Shown: positions 1-7,808, counted from the first letter of the stretch. The stretch is DNA of 18,048 nt from DTYU01 sp040757355 (GCA_040757355.1 JBFLWY010000042.1:1-18048), one strand, 5' to 3'. A program made the numbers and translations. Notes: generated from the sequence alone by a model not told the origin.

Positions 1-232
1 TGATTGAGAGCCCGCCGCTCGGCGGGGTGACGGCCAGACCGGTGCTGGTGATGGTCAGCCCGCTGCTCGGGGGGGTGATGCTCAGCCCGCCTGCCGGCGC
101 CGTGATGGCCAGGCCGGTGCTGGTGATGCCCATGTTACCTGTTGAATCCGTGCTTATAGCAACGTTCTGGCTGCCATAGATCTTGATTCGTGCTTTATCG
201 GCATCGTCCTGGAAGATCTTAAAGTTGGGCAT
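1..232 (-). CDS. Repeat-rich hypothetical protein, DUF6385-like (partial, C-terminus off the window)
   Basis: An open frame begins with ATG at 232 and stays open to the left edge (77 codons). A strong ribosome site, AAGGGAGG (complement of 242-249), lies 8 nt before the start. The protein opens MPNFKIFQDDADKARIKIYG. From about residue 35 it becomes a low-complexity repeat of roughly 8-10 residues that alternates xGLxIT with serine/proline/glycine turns (TSTGLAIT, APAGGLSIT, PPSSGLTIT, TSTGLAVT, PPSGGLSI). Such a regular pattern suggests a beta-solenoid or fibrous fold. From memory, proteins annotated DUF6385 in Desulfotomaculum-like bacteria start this way, but I could not check this. There is no signal peptide. 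It is divergent from the glycosyltransferase operon at 557, so a surface or structural role is possible. Function is unknown. Confidence 0.7.
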   Translation of the reverse strand, partial: MPNFKIFQDDADKARIKIYGSQNVAISTDSTGNMGITSTGLAITAPAGGLSITPPSSGLTITSTGLAVTPPSGGLSI

Positions 233-334
233 AAGAATGTCCTCCCTTCTTCTATATTTCGCCGGTTAGTACAGGATATTTGTGGCAAGAGTGGAATGTT
301 CCATTTCCCCGGCATATATTGACTAAAATTGGAG

Positions 335-522
335 TAACTACTCAGCCTGCATCGATGGAACGCGGCGAGAAGCAAGCAGAGCAAGGAAGACGATTGGCGA
401 TGGACCGGAGCGTACTTGGAGGTACATGAGGACCCGGCACCAAGCGGCTGACGTCGCTATACGCAGCTTACCTGTTTGCCGACAGGCATGTCGCCGCGCC
501 CTGCACGGTGCCTGAATAGTTA
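335..522 (-). repeat. Element R1: dispersed MITE-like repeat upstream of the first glycosyltransferase
   Basis: This is a 188-bp element bounded by imperfect terminal inverted repeats, TAACTACTCAG (335-345) and CTGAATAGTTA (512-522), matching at 10 of 11 positions. The interior carries the core shared with R2-R5: an arm with GAGAAGCAAGCAGAGC and a central hairpin-like GCGTACTtggagGTACATGAG. Relative to R2 it has a 20-bp insertion that forms its own small hairpin (CCTGT/ACAGG, about 470-489). It ends 34 bp before the ATG at 557. The rest of the 233-556 gap holds no gene; I see only the ribosome site of the leftward gene and an AT-rich stretch near 315-335. TATAAA at 521-526 could be a -10 box, but no good -35 precedes it. 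Confidence 0.75.
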
Positions 523-556
523 TAAATTGGATTGGGATAGAGGTTAAAAGGGTGTT

Positions 557-2536
557 ATGGCTGGCAGAATCAGCCTGTGTATGATTGTTAAGGACGAAGA
601 ACAGAACATCCGCCGGTGTCTCGAAAGCGTGGCCGGCGCCGTTGACGAAATAATCGTCGTCGATACCGGCTCTACAGATCGCACCTGTCAAATAGCGAGT
701 GAATTCGGCGCGCTGGTCCACCTTTTCCCCTGGAACGATAACTTCAGTGATGCCCGTAACGCCTCGCTCGAAAGGGCAACCGGGGACTGGATCCTCTTTC
801 TCGACGCCGATGAAGAACTATCAAGAGAAAGCCGGGATGTGCTGCGCAGGCTGACCGCCGAAGACACTACAGAAGGTTACTTTGTCAAAATAATTAACTA
901 CCTCGGTAACGAAGGATGGATCGAACCCTGTCCGGACCTGGTCTTCCGTCTCTTTAGAAACCGGCGGGACTACAGGTTTCGCGGGGCGATTCACGAGCAG
1001 ATCGTTGACGTCATCTTAGAAAAAAACGGCCAGGCTAAATACCAGGTTGCCGAGGATCTGGTGATCTTGCATTACGGCTACCTGAACCGGCAGATCCAGG
1101 AAAAGGACAAAAAGAACCGGAACCTGGAACTGATCCGCCGGGAACTGGCTGCCGCTCCGGAGAACCGCCTGCTCCGCTATCACTACGGCGTGGAACTTTA
1201 CCGGGCAGAGCGGTATGAGGAGGCGGCGGCGGAACTGATCAGGGCCGCCAACGGCATTGATCCCCAGACGATATACCTGCCCAAGCTGCTGCGTTACATC
1301 GTCCTGGCCTACCACGCCGCCTGCAGACCCGGAGAAGCCTTAGAGATAGTCCGGCTCGGACTCGGCCTCTTTCCCGACTACGCCGACCTCTATTACTACG
1401 GCGGACTGATCAGCTTCGAGCAGAGGGATTACGCCCGGGCGTATGATTTCTTTCAAAGGGCGGTATCACTGCCCGAGCAGCCGGCCTATTACGCCTCTTT
1501 CCACGGCGTCCGGGGTTTCCGGTCTTATTACTACCTCGGGCAGTTGGCCGAGATCTTTTTAAACGAGGAAGAAGCACTGCGCTGTTACATCACCGGCCTG
1601 CAGGACAACCCGCACTTTACCGCCGCCCTGGAAAGCATCGTCCGCCTCCTGGAGCCGCACAAGGACCCGGTTTACGCCCGGGACTGTCTTGAAAAACTTT
1701 GCGATTTATGCACTCCGGACGCCGTTTTGTTAATGGCCCAGGTCCTGTTCCGGCAGTCGGCATACCTGCTGGCGCTGGAGCACTTAGAGCGGGTGACCGG
1801 CCAGCGGGAAGTTCCGGCGGAGATTCTGCTGTGGAAAGCGATCTGCCTAATCCAGCAGCGGCGCTACCTGGAAGCCCTGCGCATCATTGATGATTTTGGC
1901 CCTGACCACCCGCTGTATCCCTTGGCTAAGCTGAACAAAATCCTGTGTTTCTGGCTGCAGGGAAACCGGCGCAGGGTGCGCACGCTCGTCGAAGAGCTGT
2001 TTGCTCTCGGGCTTTCCGCAGATACCGGCGCGGTTGTGGGCCTGTTGCGGGATTCCTTAAGCAGGCGCAGAAGGGTGCCCGGGGTTGCCCTGGGCGAAGA
2101 GGGGATTTCCCTGCTCTTAGATATTGTCATGCGGGCGCTCGATCTGGGAGAAAAAGACCGGGCGGAGTCGCTGCTCTCCGGCCTGTCTCAAGAATGTCTG
2201 GGTAAAAACGCCCGCGCTGTCGGCCAGCTCTTTTACCGGTACGGCCACTTAGAGGCAGCGGAGGATTACCTGCGCCTTTACCTGAAGAATGATCCGGGCT
2301 GTGCCGGAACCTGCTTTACCTTGGCAGAGATCAAGTGCCGGGAGGGCGCGTTTCTCGAGGCCGCTGACTTTTACCGGCAGGCTCTAACGCTCGATCCCGG
2401 AGAACCGCGCCACTACATCGGTTTGATCAGGCTTTACGAGAAGATGCGCCGCGAAATCCTCCGGGAAGCGGTAAAGAGGTATCCCGAGGTGCCGGTTTTT
2501 CGGGAGCTATTAGAGGAGGTGCCGGTTGAGGCGTGA
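557..2536 (+). CDS. Family 2 glycosyltransferase with C-terminal TPR repeats (SunS-like)
   Basis: This 659-residue protein transfers sugar from a nucleotide-sugar donor, most likely in the cytoplasm because no signal peptide or membrane segment is visible. The GT2 domain opens at once: ISLCMIVKDEE (5-15), VVDTGSTDRT (34-43) for nucleotide binding, and the metal-binding DxD as LDADEE (DAD at 83-85). The motif FRGAIHEQ near residue 143 is typical of this subfamily. From about residue 195 to the end the protein is helical repeats, with TPR-like signatures such as ADLYYYGGLISFEQRDYARAYDFF and a clear final TPR near 590-630. The TPR part may hold a protein acceptor. It is first of three overlapping paralogues. 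The start is ATG with a modest AAAAGGG site; element R1 lies just upstream. The sugar and acceptor are unknown. Confidence 0.9.
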   Translation: MAGRISLCMIVKDEEQNIRRCLESVAGAVDEIIVVDTGSTDRTCQIASEFGALVHLFPWNDNFSDARNASLERATGDWILFLDADEELSRESRDVLRRLTAEDTTEGYFVKIINYLGNEGWIEPCPDLVFRLFRNRRDYRFRGAIHEQIVDVILEKNGQAKYQVAEDLVILHYGYLNRQIQEKDKKNRNLELIRRELAAAPENRLLRYHYGVELYRAERYEEAAAELIRAANGIDPQTIYLPKLLRYIVLAYHAACRPGEALEIVRLGLGLFPDYADLYYYGGLISFEQRDYARAYDFFQRAVSLPEQPAYYASFHGVRGFRSYYYLGQLAEIFLNEEEALRCYITGLQDNPHFTAALESIVRLLEPHKDPVYARDCLEKLCDLCTPDAVLLMAQVLFRQSAYLLALEHLERVTGQREVPAEILLWKAICLIQQRRYLEALRIIDDFGPDHPLYPLAKLNKILCFWLQGNRRRVRTLVEELFALGLSADTGAVVGLLRDSLSRRRRVPGVALGEEGISLLLDIVMRALDLGEKDRAESLLSGLSQECLGKNARAVGQLFYRYGHLEAAEDYLRLYLKNDPGCAGTCFTLAEIKCREGAFLEAADFYRQALTLDPGEPRHYIGLIRLYEKMRREILREAVKRYPEVPVFRELLEEVPVEA

Positions 2537-4299
2537 CGCAGACGATCGGTTTGGCAATGATCGTTCGCGATGAAGAGCAAAACCTAGCCGCCTGCCTGGA
2601 AAGCGTCAGGGGCGCAGTGGACGAAATCGTTATCGTTGATACCGGTTCGGCAGACAGAACCGTAGAAATCGCCGGCCGTTACACCGATAAGGTGTACCAT
2701 TACCCCTGGGATGACGATTTCAGCGCCGCCCGCAACTACGCCATAGCCCAAACCCGCAGCGACTGGGTCTTATCCCTCGATGCCGATGAAGAATTAGATA
2801 CCACTTCCGGTGACCTGCGGGCGCTCGTGAACAATGACAGCGGATACGAGGCCTATTTCCTGCCGCTTTATAACCGGACGGCGCAGTTTCCGGGTGACTA
2901 CAGCCGGTTTCTCGTCCTCCGCCTCTTCCGCAACAGTGCCGCATACCGCTTCCACGGGCGTATTCATGAGCAGGTAGGGGTAGGCCGTCAAGAAGCGGTG
3001 GGGATTGCGGAGGGCCCGGCTATCTGGCACCGGACGCTGTCCGGGAAGGAGCGCAACCGCAAGCGGGGCCGCAACCTGGCCCTGCTGCAGCGGGCGGCAG
3101 CGGCGGACCCGGACAGCCCGTTTCTTCAGTACTACCTCGGGGTGGAATGGCTGGGCCTCGGCAAGGCCGAACGGGCTCTCCCGTGCTTGCAAAGTGCCTG
3201 CACCCGGCTTACGGATGCTCAGATCCTTTTTCGGGCGCCGGCGGTCCGCTTCCTGGTGGTTTGCTTGAAAACTTTAGGAAGGCTGGACGAGGCGATCTGC
3301 GTCTGTTTGGAAGAGTCTCTCCGGTACCCTGCTTACGCTGACCTTTTCTTTGAAGGTGGGGTCCTGTTTGAACAAAAGGGTGAGTACGAGATAGCCATCA
3401 GGTGGTTCGAGGAGGCGATAAACTGCGGCCCGCCGCCGGCAATCTTCAGCCATACAAACGGCACCGGGAGTTTCCTGTCATTATACCATTTAGGATATTG
3501 TCACGAAAAACTCCACCGGCTTAAAGAGGCGAAAGACTACTATGAGCAAGCGCTGGCGTCCGAGCCGGGCTATGTCTACCCGCTCTATAATCTCTTCCTG
3601 CTCAGTCTGGCCGAAAATGGACCGCAAGGCGCTTTCGACCATCTTGCGGCTGCCGGACATCTCGCTCAACCGGAGCGGGCCGGGGCGCTGGCGGACCTCT
3701 TTTTTGAGGCCGGTTATCCGGACCTGGCCTGCGCCTGCATTGAAAAAGGGGTACTTGCCGCCGGCTTTCCGGACGACGGCGCTGCCCGCCGTCTGGTCCG
3801 GTTTCGGGTCTACGCGGGCCGGCCTGCGGAGGCGCTTTCCCTATTGAATGACATCCGGCGGGTGGGTGGAGGGCTGGATTCTCGCCTGGCGGTTGATGAG
3901 GTCGTGGCGTTGATCCTTAAACAGGACTATGGGGCGGCAAAGAGAAAAGCCCTGTCGCTGTGGTCTCAGTCCGACGGGCGCGGTGCCGCCTGGGCGCTTT
4001 TGAACCTGATTTCGCTGTGTAGAAGTGGTTCCCGGTGTGGCCGGCCGGAGGAGAGCCGCGAGGCGGCGGTCATTCAAGCGACCCTGGCGATTATGGAGGA
4101 CTGCCTGCGCTACCCGCCCTGGTCTGCGGGGGTAGATGGGCGGGCTTACGGCAGCCTGGTAGCGAACGCAGTGAGGTTTCTCGTCCGGTTATCGCCCCGG
4201 GGTTGTACGGCCCTGGCGGCTTACCTGCAAGCGAAAGCCGGGGCCGTCCGTCAGATAATGGACTATAAGTATGACCGGGCCGGGAGAGTATTGCGGTGA
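2533..4299 (+). CDS. Family 2 glycosyltransferase with TPR repeats, second paralogue
   Basis: This 588-residue protein starts at a GTG that overlaps the upstream stop as GTGA, so it is probably translationally coupled. A GAGGAGG at about 2512-2518 lies inside the preceding gene. The N-terminal GT2 domain is built like its neighbours: IGLAMIVRDEEQ, VDTGSADRT (35-43), and SLDADEE with DAD at 83-85. YRFHGRIHEQ follows near 140. The remainder has TPR-like helices, including YADLFFEGGVLFEQKGEYEIAIRWFEEA and a second unit around LGYCHEKLHRLKEAKDYYEQAL. The position of every catalytic motif matches the first paralogue, so the enzyme looks active. Divergence from the other two copies suggests a different sugar or site on the same acceptor; this is inference. 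Confidence 0.9.
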   Translation: MTQTIGLAMIVRDEEQNLAACLESVRGAVDEIVIVDTGSADRTVEIAGRYTDKVYHYPWDDDFSAARNYAIAQTRSDWVLSLDADEELDTTSGDLRALVNNDSGYEAYFLPLYNRTAQFPGDYSRFLVLRLFRNSAAYRFHGRIHEQVGVGRQEAVGIAEGPAIWHRTLSGKERNRKRGRNLALLQRAAAADPDSPFLQYYLGVEWLGLGKAERALPCLQSACTRLTDAQILFRAPAVRFLVVCLKTLGRLDEAICVCLEESLRYPAYADLFFEGGVLFEQKGEYEIAIRWFEEAINCGPPPAIFSHTNGTGSFLSLYHLGYCHEKLHRLKEAKDYYEQALASEPGYVYPLYNLFLLSLAENGPQGAFDHLAAAGHLAQPERAGALADLFFEAGYPDLACACIEKGVLAAGFPDDGAARRLVRFRVYAGRPAEALSLLNDIRRVGGGLDSRLAVDEVVALILKQDYGAAKRKALSLWSQSDGRGAAWALLNLISLCRSGSRCGRPEESREAAVIQATLAIMEDCLRYPPWSAGVDGRAYGSLVANAVRFLVRLSPRGCTALAAYLQAKAGAVRQIMDYKYDRAGRVLR

Positions 4300-5840
4300 A
4301 AGCAACGGTAAGTCTCTGCCTTATTGCCAGGAACGAGGAGCGCTGCGTCGCTTCTTGCATCGACAGTGTGCGCCACCTGGTGCAGGAGATCATTGTGGTG
4401 GATACGGGCTCTACCGACAGGACAGTGGAACTGGTTAAGCAGAAGGGAGCAAGGGTTTTCACCTTCCCCTGGCGCGATGATTTTGCGGCGGCGCGGAACC
4501 ATTCCCTCGACCAGGCTACGGGTGACTGGATCCTGGTGTTAGATGCCGATGAAATCCTGGAACCGGTGGAACAGGAGGAATTTGCCCGGCTCCTCGCCGT
4601 GCCGGAGGTCGAAGGGTACTTCGTGAAGATTTACAGTTACCTAAGAGAGGAGAAAGAAAGAGCCGAAGACCAGGTGGTGCGCCTGTTCAGGAACAGGCCC
4701 GCGTACCGTTTTCAAGGAGCGATTCACGAACAGGTCGCCGGGGCGATCAAGAATCATAACGGCGGGGAAGGGCTGGCGCTCTCGCCTCTGGTAATCCACC
4801 ACTTCGGCTACCTTGACCGGGAGGTGAAGGCCGGAAACAAGCGTCAGCGCAACATTTCCCTGTTAAAAAAGACATTGGCCGGGAGGCCTGACGACCCCTT
4901 TCTCCTTTTCAGTCTGGGCATCGAATACTTCCAGTGTGGCGAGGTTGCGAAAGGTGTCGGGCAGCTCGAAAAGGCGCTGGCCCTGATGCGCGGGGGCGAG
5001 GGTTATTTCCGCGATCTGCTGGTCACCCTTAGCCTGGGGCTGTTGAAAACCGGTCAAAGAGACCGGCTGGCGCTTCTTCTCGATAAGGCCTTATTGATGC
5101 TGCCCGGCGACCCGGACCTGTACCTGCTCAAAGGGGTGCTGGCGCTGGGTGAGGGCCGGTACGCGGCGGCAGCCGGGGCGCTGCGGTCTGCCCTGGCCGG
5201 AGGAAGTCAGGTTCTTCCGCCTTACCACATTCATGCGTTACTGGGAGATGCCTGCAGCGTTCTGGGGCGGCACAGAGAGGCAGAAGATGAATACTTCAAT
5301 GCCCTGCGCCTTGCCCCCAGCATCCTTTACCCCTTGACGCAGATCTTAGGTTTGAAACAACGGGGTACGGGCCGGCTCGGATGGCCCGAATTGAGCCGCT
5401 TTGCCTCCCCTGCGGCGAAGAAGGTCATAACCAGCGAACTGATCGGGCTCGGGGAATTCCCCGTGGCCCTGGTGGTGGCGCTGCTCGCGGTTGTCGAGGC
5501 CGCCGCTGCCGGTGATACCGGAGGGTTGCTTGAAGTTTGCCGGGTATGCAACGTTGCGGTACAGCGGTGTATGGATAACGCTTCCAGAGGGGAGCTGTGG
5601 TGGGAGTACCTGCGGGTCAGCGCCGGTGAGATGCTTTTATGCGCAGAGGCGGCGCAGCGGGGCCTCTCGTGCGGGCTGTTCTCTCCGGCGCAAAAACTTT
5701 TCCGGTTGGCCGCGGACGCCCTCGAACTGGTGGTCAGGGCACTCTGTCCGGCCTGGACACCGGCTCCGAGATCGTTCAACGTTCAAGGTTTGAGATTTGA
5801 GGAGTCGTTCACAACGATTAATCATCGCCACCGGGAATGA
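4296..5840 (+). CDS. Family 2 glycosyltransferase with TPR-like C-terminus, third paralogue
   Basis: This 514-residue protein starts at GTG 4296 and again overlaps the previous stop as GTGA. Its GT2 domain has VSLCLIARNEER, VVDTGSTDRT (34-43) and LVLDADE with DAD at 83-85, then FQGAIHEQ near 143. The C-terminal part is shorter than in the first two paralogues but still repeat-like (around LYLLKGVLALGEGRYAAAAGALRSAL and LGRHREAEDEYFNALRLAP). The last 20 or so residues (from about 5776, RSFNVQGLRFEES onward) look odd. Their DNA resembles an intergenic repeat (GTTCAACGTTCAAGG and TTTGAGATTTGAGG), so the natural C-terminus may have been extended by inserted sequence. It is the last gene of this operon; no convincing terminator follows. 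Confidence 0.9.
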   Translation: MKATVSLCLIARNEERCVASCIDSVRHLVQEIIVVDTGSTDRTVELVKQKGARVFTFPWRDDFAAARNHSLDQATGDWILVLDADEILEPVEQEEFARLLAVPEVEGYFVKIYSYLREEKERAEDQVVRLFRNRPAYRFQGAIHEQVAGAIKNHNGGEGLALSPLVIHHFGYLDREVKAGNKRQRNISLLKKTLAGRPDDPFLLFSLGIEYFQCGEVAKGVGQLEKALALMRGGEGYFRDLLVTLSLGLLKTGQRDRLALLLDKALLMLPGDPDLYLLKGVLALGEGRYAAAAGALRSALAGGSQVLPPYHIHALLGDACSVLGRHREAEDEYFNALRLAPSILYPLTQILGLKQRGTGRLGWPELSRFASPAAKKVITSELIGLGEFPVALVVALLAVVEAAAAGDTGGLLEVCRVCNVAVQRCMDNASRGELWWEYLRVSAGEMLLCAEAAQRGLSCGLFSPAQKLFRLAADALELVVRALCPAWTPAPRSFNVQGLRFEESFTTINHRHRE

Positions 5841-5921
5841 AAACAGAACCCGTAAGCGTGTTACTTAGATGCGGTAGTGTAAGATGAACGAAACGCGGTG
5901 AGAAGCGAGCAGAGCGCGGAA

Positions 5922-6020
5922 CCCAGCACTCAATTCAACTTAGAAAGTAGCAATTGCATAAAGACGTTAAATGTTGTTAAAAATAGCTTGTTTTTTGCCA
6001 GGGCAAGTTTGAGTGCTGGG
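5922..6020. repeat. Module A: about 99-bp AT-rich unit with CCCAGCACTCAA inverted ends
   Basis: It begins CCCAGCACTCAA (5922-5933) and ends with the exact complement TTGAGTGCTGGG (6009-6020), a perfect 12-bp terminal inverted repeat. The interior is much richer in A and T than the flanking repeat. It has weak similarity to module B read in the same sense from the right end (AAGCTAnTTTTT followed by AACAnnAT). No coding frame of note and no transposase is present, so if mobile it is non-autonomous. Confidence 0.65.
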
Positions 6021-6033
6021 GGACAGGCCGGAG

Positions 6034-6135
6034 CCCAGCACTCAGAGCAGTTTTTGAGCTTCGAAGGAGAAACCTTTATTATGTTAGCCTAAAAAAGTAG
6101 CTTTTCAAAGTGCAATCATAGCCTTGAGTGCTGGG
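6034..6135. repeat. Module B: about 102-bp unit with the same inverted ends as module A
   Basis: It begins CCCAGCACTCA (6034-6044) and ends TTGAGTGCTGGG (6124-6135), an 11-bp inverted match. It lies 13 bp after module A. The junction TGAGTGCTGGG / 13 nt / CCCAGCACTCA can itself fold as an 11-bp stem. A solitary TGAGTGCTGGG recurs at 10225-10235. Confidence 0.65.
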
Positions 6136-6225
6136 TGAGGACCTGGCCGGCAAGCCTGACGAAGCTATGCGAAGCTTATCGCCGCGCCCTGCAAGAGAAG
6201 TACTGTTTTTTAGAGGAGAGTTTGG

Positions 6226-6951
6226 GTGAAAAAGGTGCTTATTGCCAGTCCGGTCCGCCAGAAACCCGCGATACTGAAAGAGTTCCTGTGGTCCCTTGAA
6301 CATTTAGAGACAACGGGGTTGGCGGTTGAGTACTTCTTTATTGATGACCACGACGAAGAAAGCCCCCTGTTGCGGCAGTTCGCCGCCGGCAGGGACGGCG
6401 TACGGATTTTCCCGGGCGAGGCCCGGGGCACCTACCATTGCGATGAAACCACGCACCACTGGCGGGAGGAACTGATCTGGAGGGTCGCCGCCTACAAGAA
6501 CCGCATTATTGAACTGGCATGCGACGAGGGCTTTGATTTCCTGTTTCTTGTTGACTCCGACCTGGTGCTGCATCCGAAGACGCTGGTTCATCTCGTGAGC
6601 CTGGAAAAGGATATCGTTTCCGAGGTCTACTGGACCACCTGGCAGCCAGGCATCATTCCCCTGCCCCAGGTCTGGTTAGCCGACGACTACCGGCTCTACC
6701 ACGTGAAGCAGGGTGAGGAACTTAGCAGAAATGAAGTTCACGGGCGGGTGGAGGATTTCCTCAGGATGCTGCGGCGCCCGGGCACTTACAAGGTGGGCGG
6801 GCTGGGGGCGTGCACGCTGATCAGCCGGAAAGCGCTCTCTTTGGGCGTCTCCTTCAGCAGGATATACAACTTAGGGCTTGCCGGAGAGGACCGTCACTTC
6901 TGCATCCGGGCCGCCGTGCTCGGGCTGAAGCTTTATGCCGATACCCATTAA
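6226..6951 (+). CDS. Glycosyltransferase, N-terminal domain of a split gene
   Basis: This 241-residue frame starts at GTG 6226 with a good GAGGAGAG site (6213-6220) 5 nt upstream. It has GT-A features: MKKVLIASPVRQK at the start, FFIDDHDEE near 37-45, and LFLVDSDLVLHP with a DSD (110-112) that would bind metal and nucleotide sugar. A late VGGLGACTLISRKAL segment and GEDRHFCIRAAVLG near the end resemble the acceptor-side acidic motif of GT2-type enzymes. The frame ends abruptly at TAA within a region that continues as plausible protein, so the product may be a truncated but largely complete first domain. R2 lies directly upstream. Confidence 0.8.
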   Translation: MKKVLIASPVRQKPAILKEFLWSLEHLETTGLAVEYFFIDDHDEESPLLRQFAAGRDGVRIFPGEARGTYHCDETTHHWREELIWRVAAYKNRIIELACDEGFDFLFLVDSDLVLHPKTLVHLVSLEKDIVSEVYWTTWQPGIIPLPQVWLADDYRLYHVKQGEELSRNEVHGRVEDFLRMLRRPGTYKVGGLGACTLISRKALSLGVSFSRIYNLGLAGEDRHFCIRAAVLGLKLYADTH

Positions 6952-7110
6952 CCGCCTTACCACATCTACCGCGAGTCCGAGCTACGCGGCCTCAAAGTAT
7001 ACAAAAGGCAACACTTTCCGGGAGCGGCGGAGGGTGATTTTCCGGATGCCGGTCTGGTAGCTGCTTCGGCAAGATATGAAAGACCAAAAGGAAGCAGAAT
7101 TACCCTGGCC

Positions 7111-7791
7111 ATGCTGGTAAGGAACGAGGCCGGTCGCTACCTAAAAAGGGTTCTGGAACAGGCGGTGCAGTATGCGAACAACGCCGTTATCCTTGATGAT
7201 GCGAGCGATGACGGCACCGTTGCGGTCTGCCGGAGAGTCCTGCACAGCATCCCCCTGACCATAGTATCGAATGAAAAGCCTTCATTTGGGAATGAGATCG
7301 TCCTCCGCAAGCAACTCTGGGAACTGGCGGTCGGGACTGATCCCGACTGGATCCTGATCCTCGACGCGGATGAAGAGTTCGAGGAACGGGCGGTGTGGAG
7401 GCTCCCGGCACTCGCGGCCAACCCGGAGGCAGACGTTTACCTTTTCCGGCTGTATGATATGTGGGCGGAAGGGTACTACCGCGAGGACACCCACTGGAGG
7501 GCTCACCACTTCTGCCGGCCGTTTATGGTCAGGTATCTACCCGGTTTTAACTACGAGTGGCACGAGACCCCCCAGCACTGCGGACGTTTTCCTAAGAATA
7601 TTGGAGAACTCAAGGCGGTCACCAGCGACTTGCGGGTTAAGCACCTCGGCTGGATGAAACCCGCCGACCGCCTGGAAAAGTATTACCGTTACAAGAAGCT
7701 GGATCCCGAAGGCCGGTATGGGATAAGGGAGCAGTACCTTTCGATACTCGACCCCAAACCCAATCTGGTTGCCTGGTGCGAAGAGGTCTGA
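7111..7791 (+). CDS. Family 2 glycosyltransferase, C-terminal domain of a split gene
   Basis: The frame holds a second GT2 domain: MLVRNEAGRYLKRVLEQ, AVILDDASDDGT for nucleotide binding, and WILILDADEEFE carrying the DxD. A conserved FNYEWHETPQH segment follows, then a C-terminal KYYRYKKLDPEGRYG. The ATG at 7111 is given only because it is the first ATG after the stop. It cuts off the first strand (RITLA) and has no ribosome site nearer than an AAAGGAAG about 16 nt away. Coding similarity clearly extends left to 6952. If translated at all, it may need readthrough or reinitiation. It ends 17 bp before element R3. Confidence 0.7.
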   Translation: MLVRNEAGRYLKRVLEQAVQYANNAVILDDASDDGTVAVCRRVLHSIPLTIVSNEKPSFGNEIVLRKQLWELAVGTDPDWILILDADEEFEERAVWRLPALAANPEADVYLFRLYDMWAEGYYREDTHWRAHHFCRPFMVRYLPGFNYEWHETPQHCGRFPKNIGELKAVTSDLRVKHLGWMKPADRLEKYYRYKKLDPEGRYGIREQYLSILDPKPNLVAWCEEV

Positions 7792-7808
7792 CCCCGGGCG
7801 ATTGGAGA

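Larger units (their letters stand above)
5884..6193 (-). repeat. Element R2: R-family repeat with its centre replaced by two tandem modules
   Basis: The left arm (AACGCGGTGAGAAGCGAGC, 5892-5910) and the right arm (6136-6190, including GAAGCTATGCGAAGCTTATC and GCCGCGCCCTGCA) match R5 and R1. The central hairpin core present in the other copies is absent. In its place sit two AT-rich modules of about 100 bp (5922-6020 and 6034-6135). No terminal inverted repeat like that of R1 is visible. It fills most of the 385-bp gap between the GT2-TPR operon and the next glycosyltransferase, ending about 32 bp before the GTG at 6226. The rest of the gap shows nothing I can name. Confidence 0.7.
6226..7791 (+). 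pseudogene. Two-domain glycosyltransferase interrupted by one in-frame TAA (6949-6951)
   Basis: The frames of the two CDS entries in this interval are identical (295 codons apart), and the codons between them are open and read as protein. Across the stop the sequence reads YADTH-stop-PPYHIYRESELRGLKVYKRQ. DTHYPPxHIYRES would be a natural continuation, and TAA is one base from TAC or TAT. After the linker the second GT2 domain starts with RITLAMLVRNEAG. The downstream ATG (7111) falls inside that first beta strand and lacks a ribosome site. The simplest reading is a single gene of 521 codons with a nonsense mutation or sequencing error. Stop readthrough or two separately working halves cannot be excluded. 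Confidence 0.65.

Noticed and set aside
154..721. Leftward frames of 76 and 127 residues at the start of the window
   Set aside because: They run through R1 and opposite the DUF6385-like and GT2 genes, and have no ribosome site or recognisable domain.
5898..6092. 64-residue plus-strand frame within R2
   Set aside because: It crosses modules A and B, has no ribosome site, and its composition reflects the repeats.
5922..6135. CRISPR-like array formed by the repeated CCCAGCACTCA sequence
   Set aside because: The repeat units alternate in orientation, are only 11-12 bp, and their spacing is 13 and about 75 bp. No cas genes are present.
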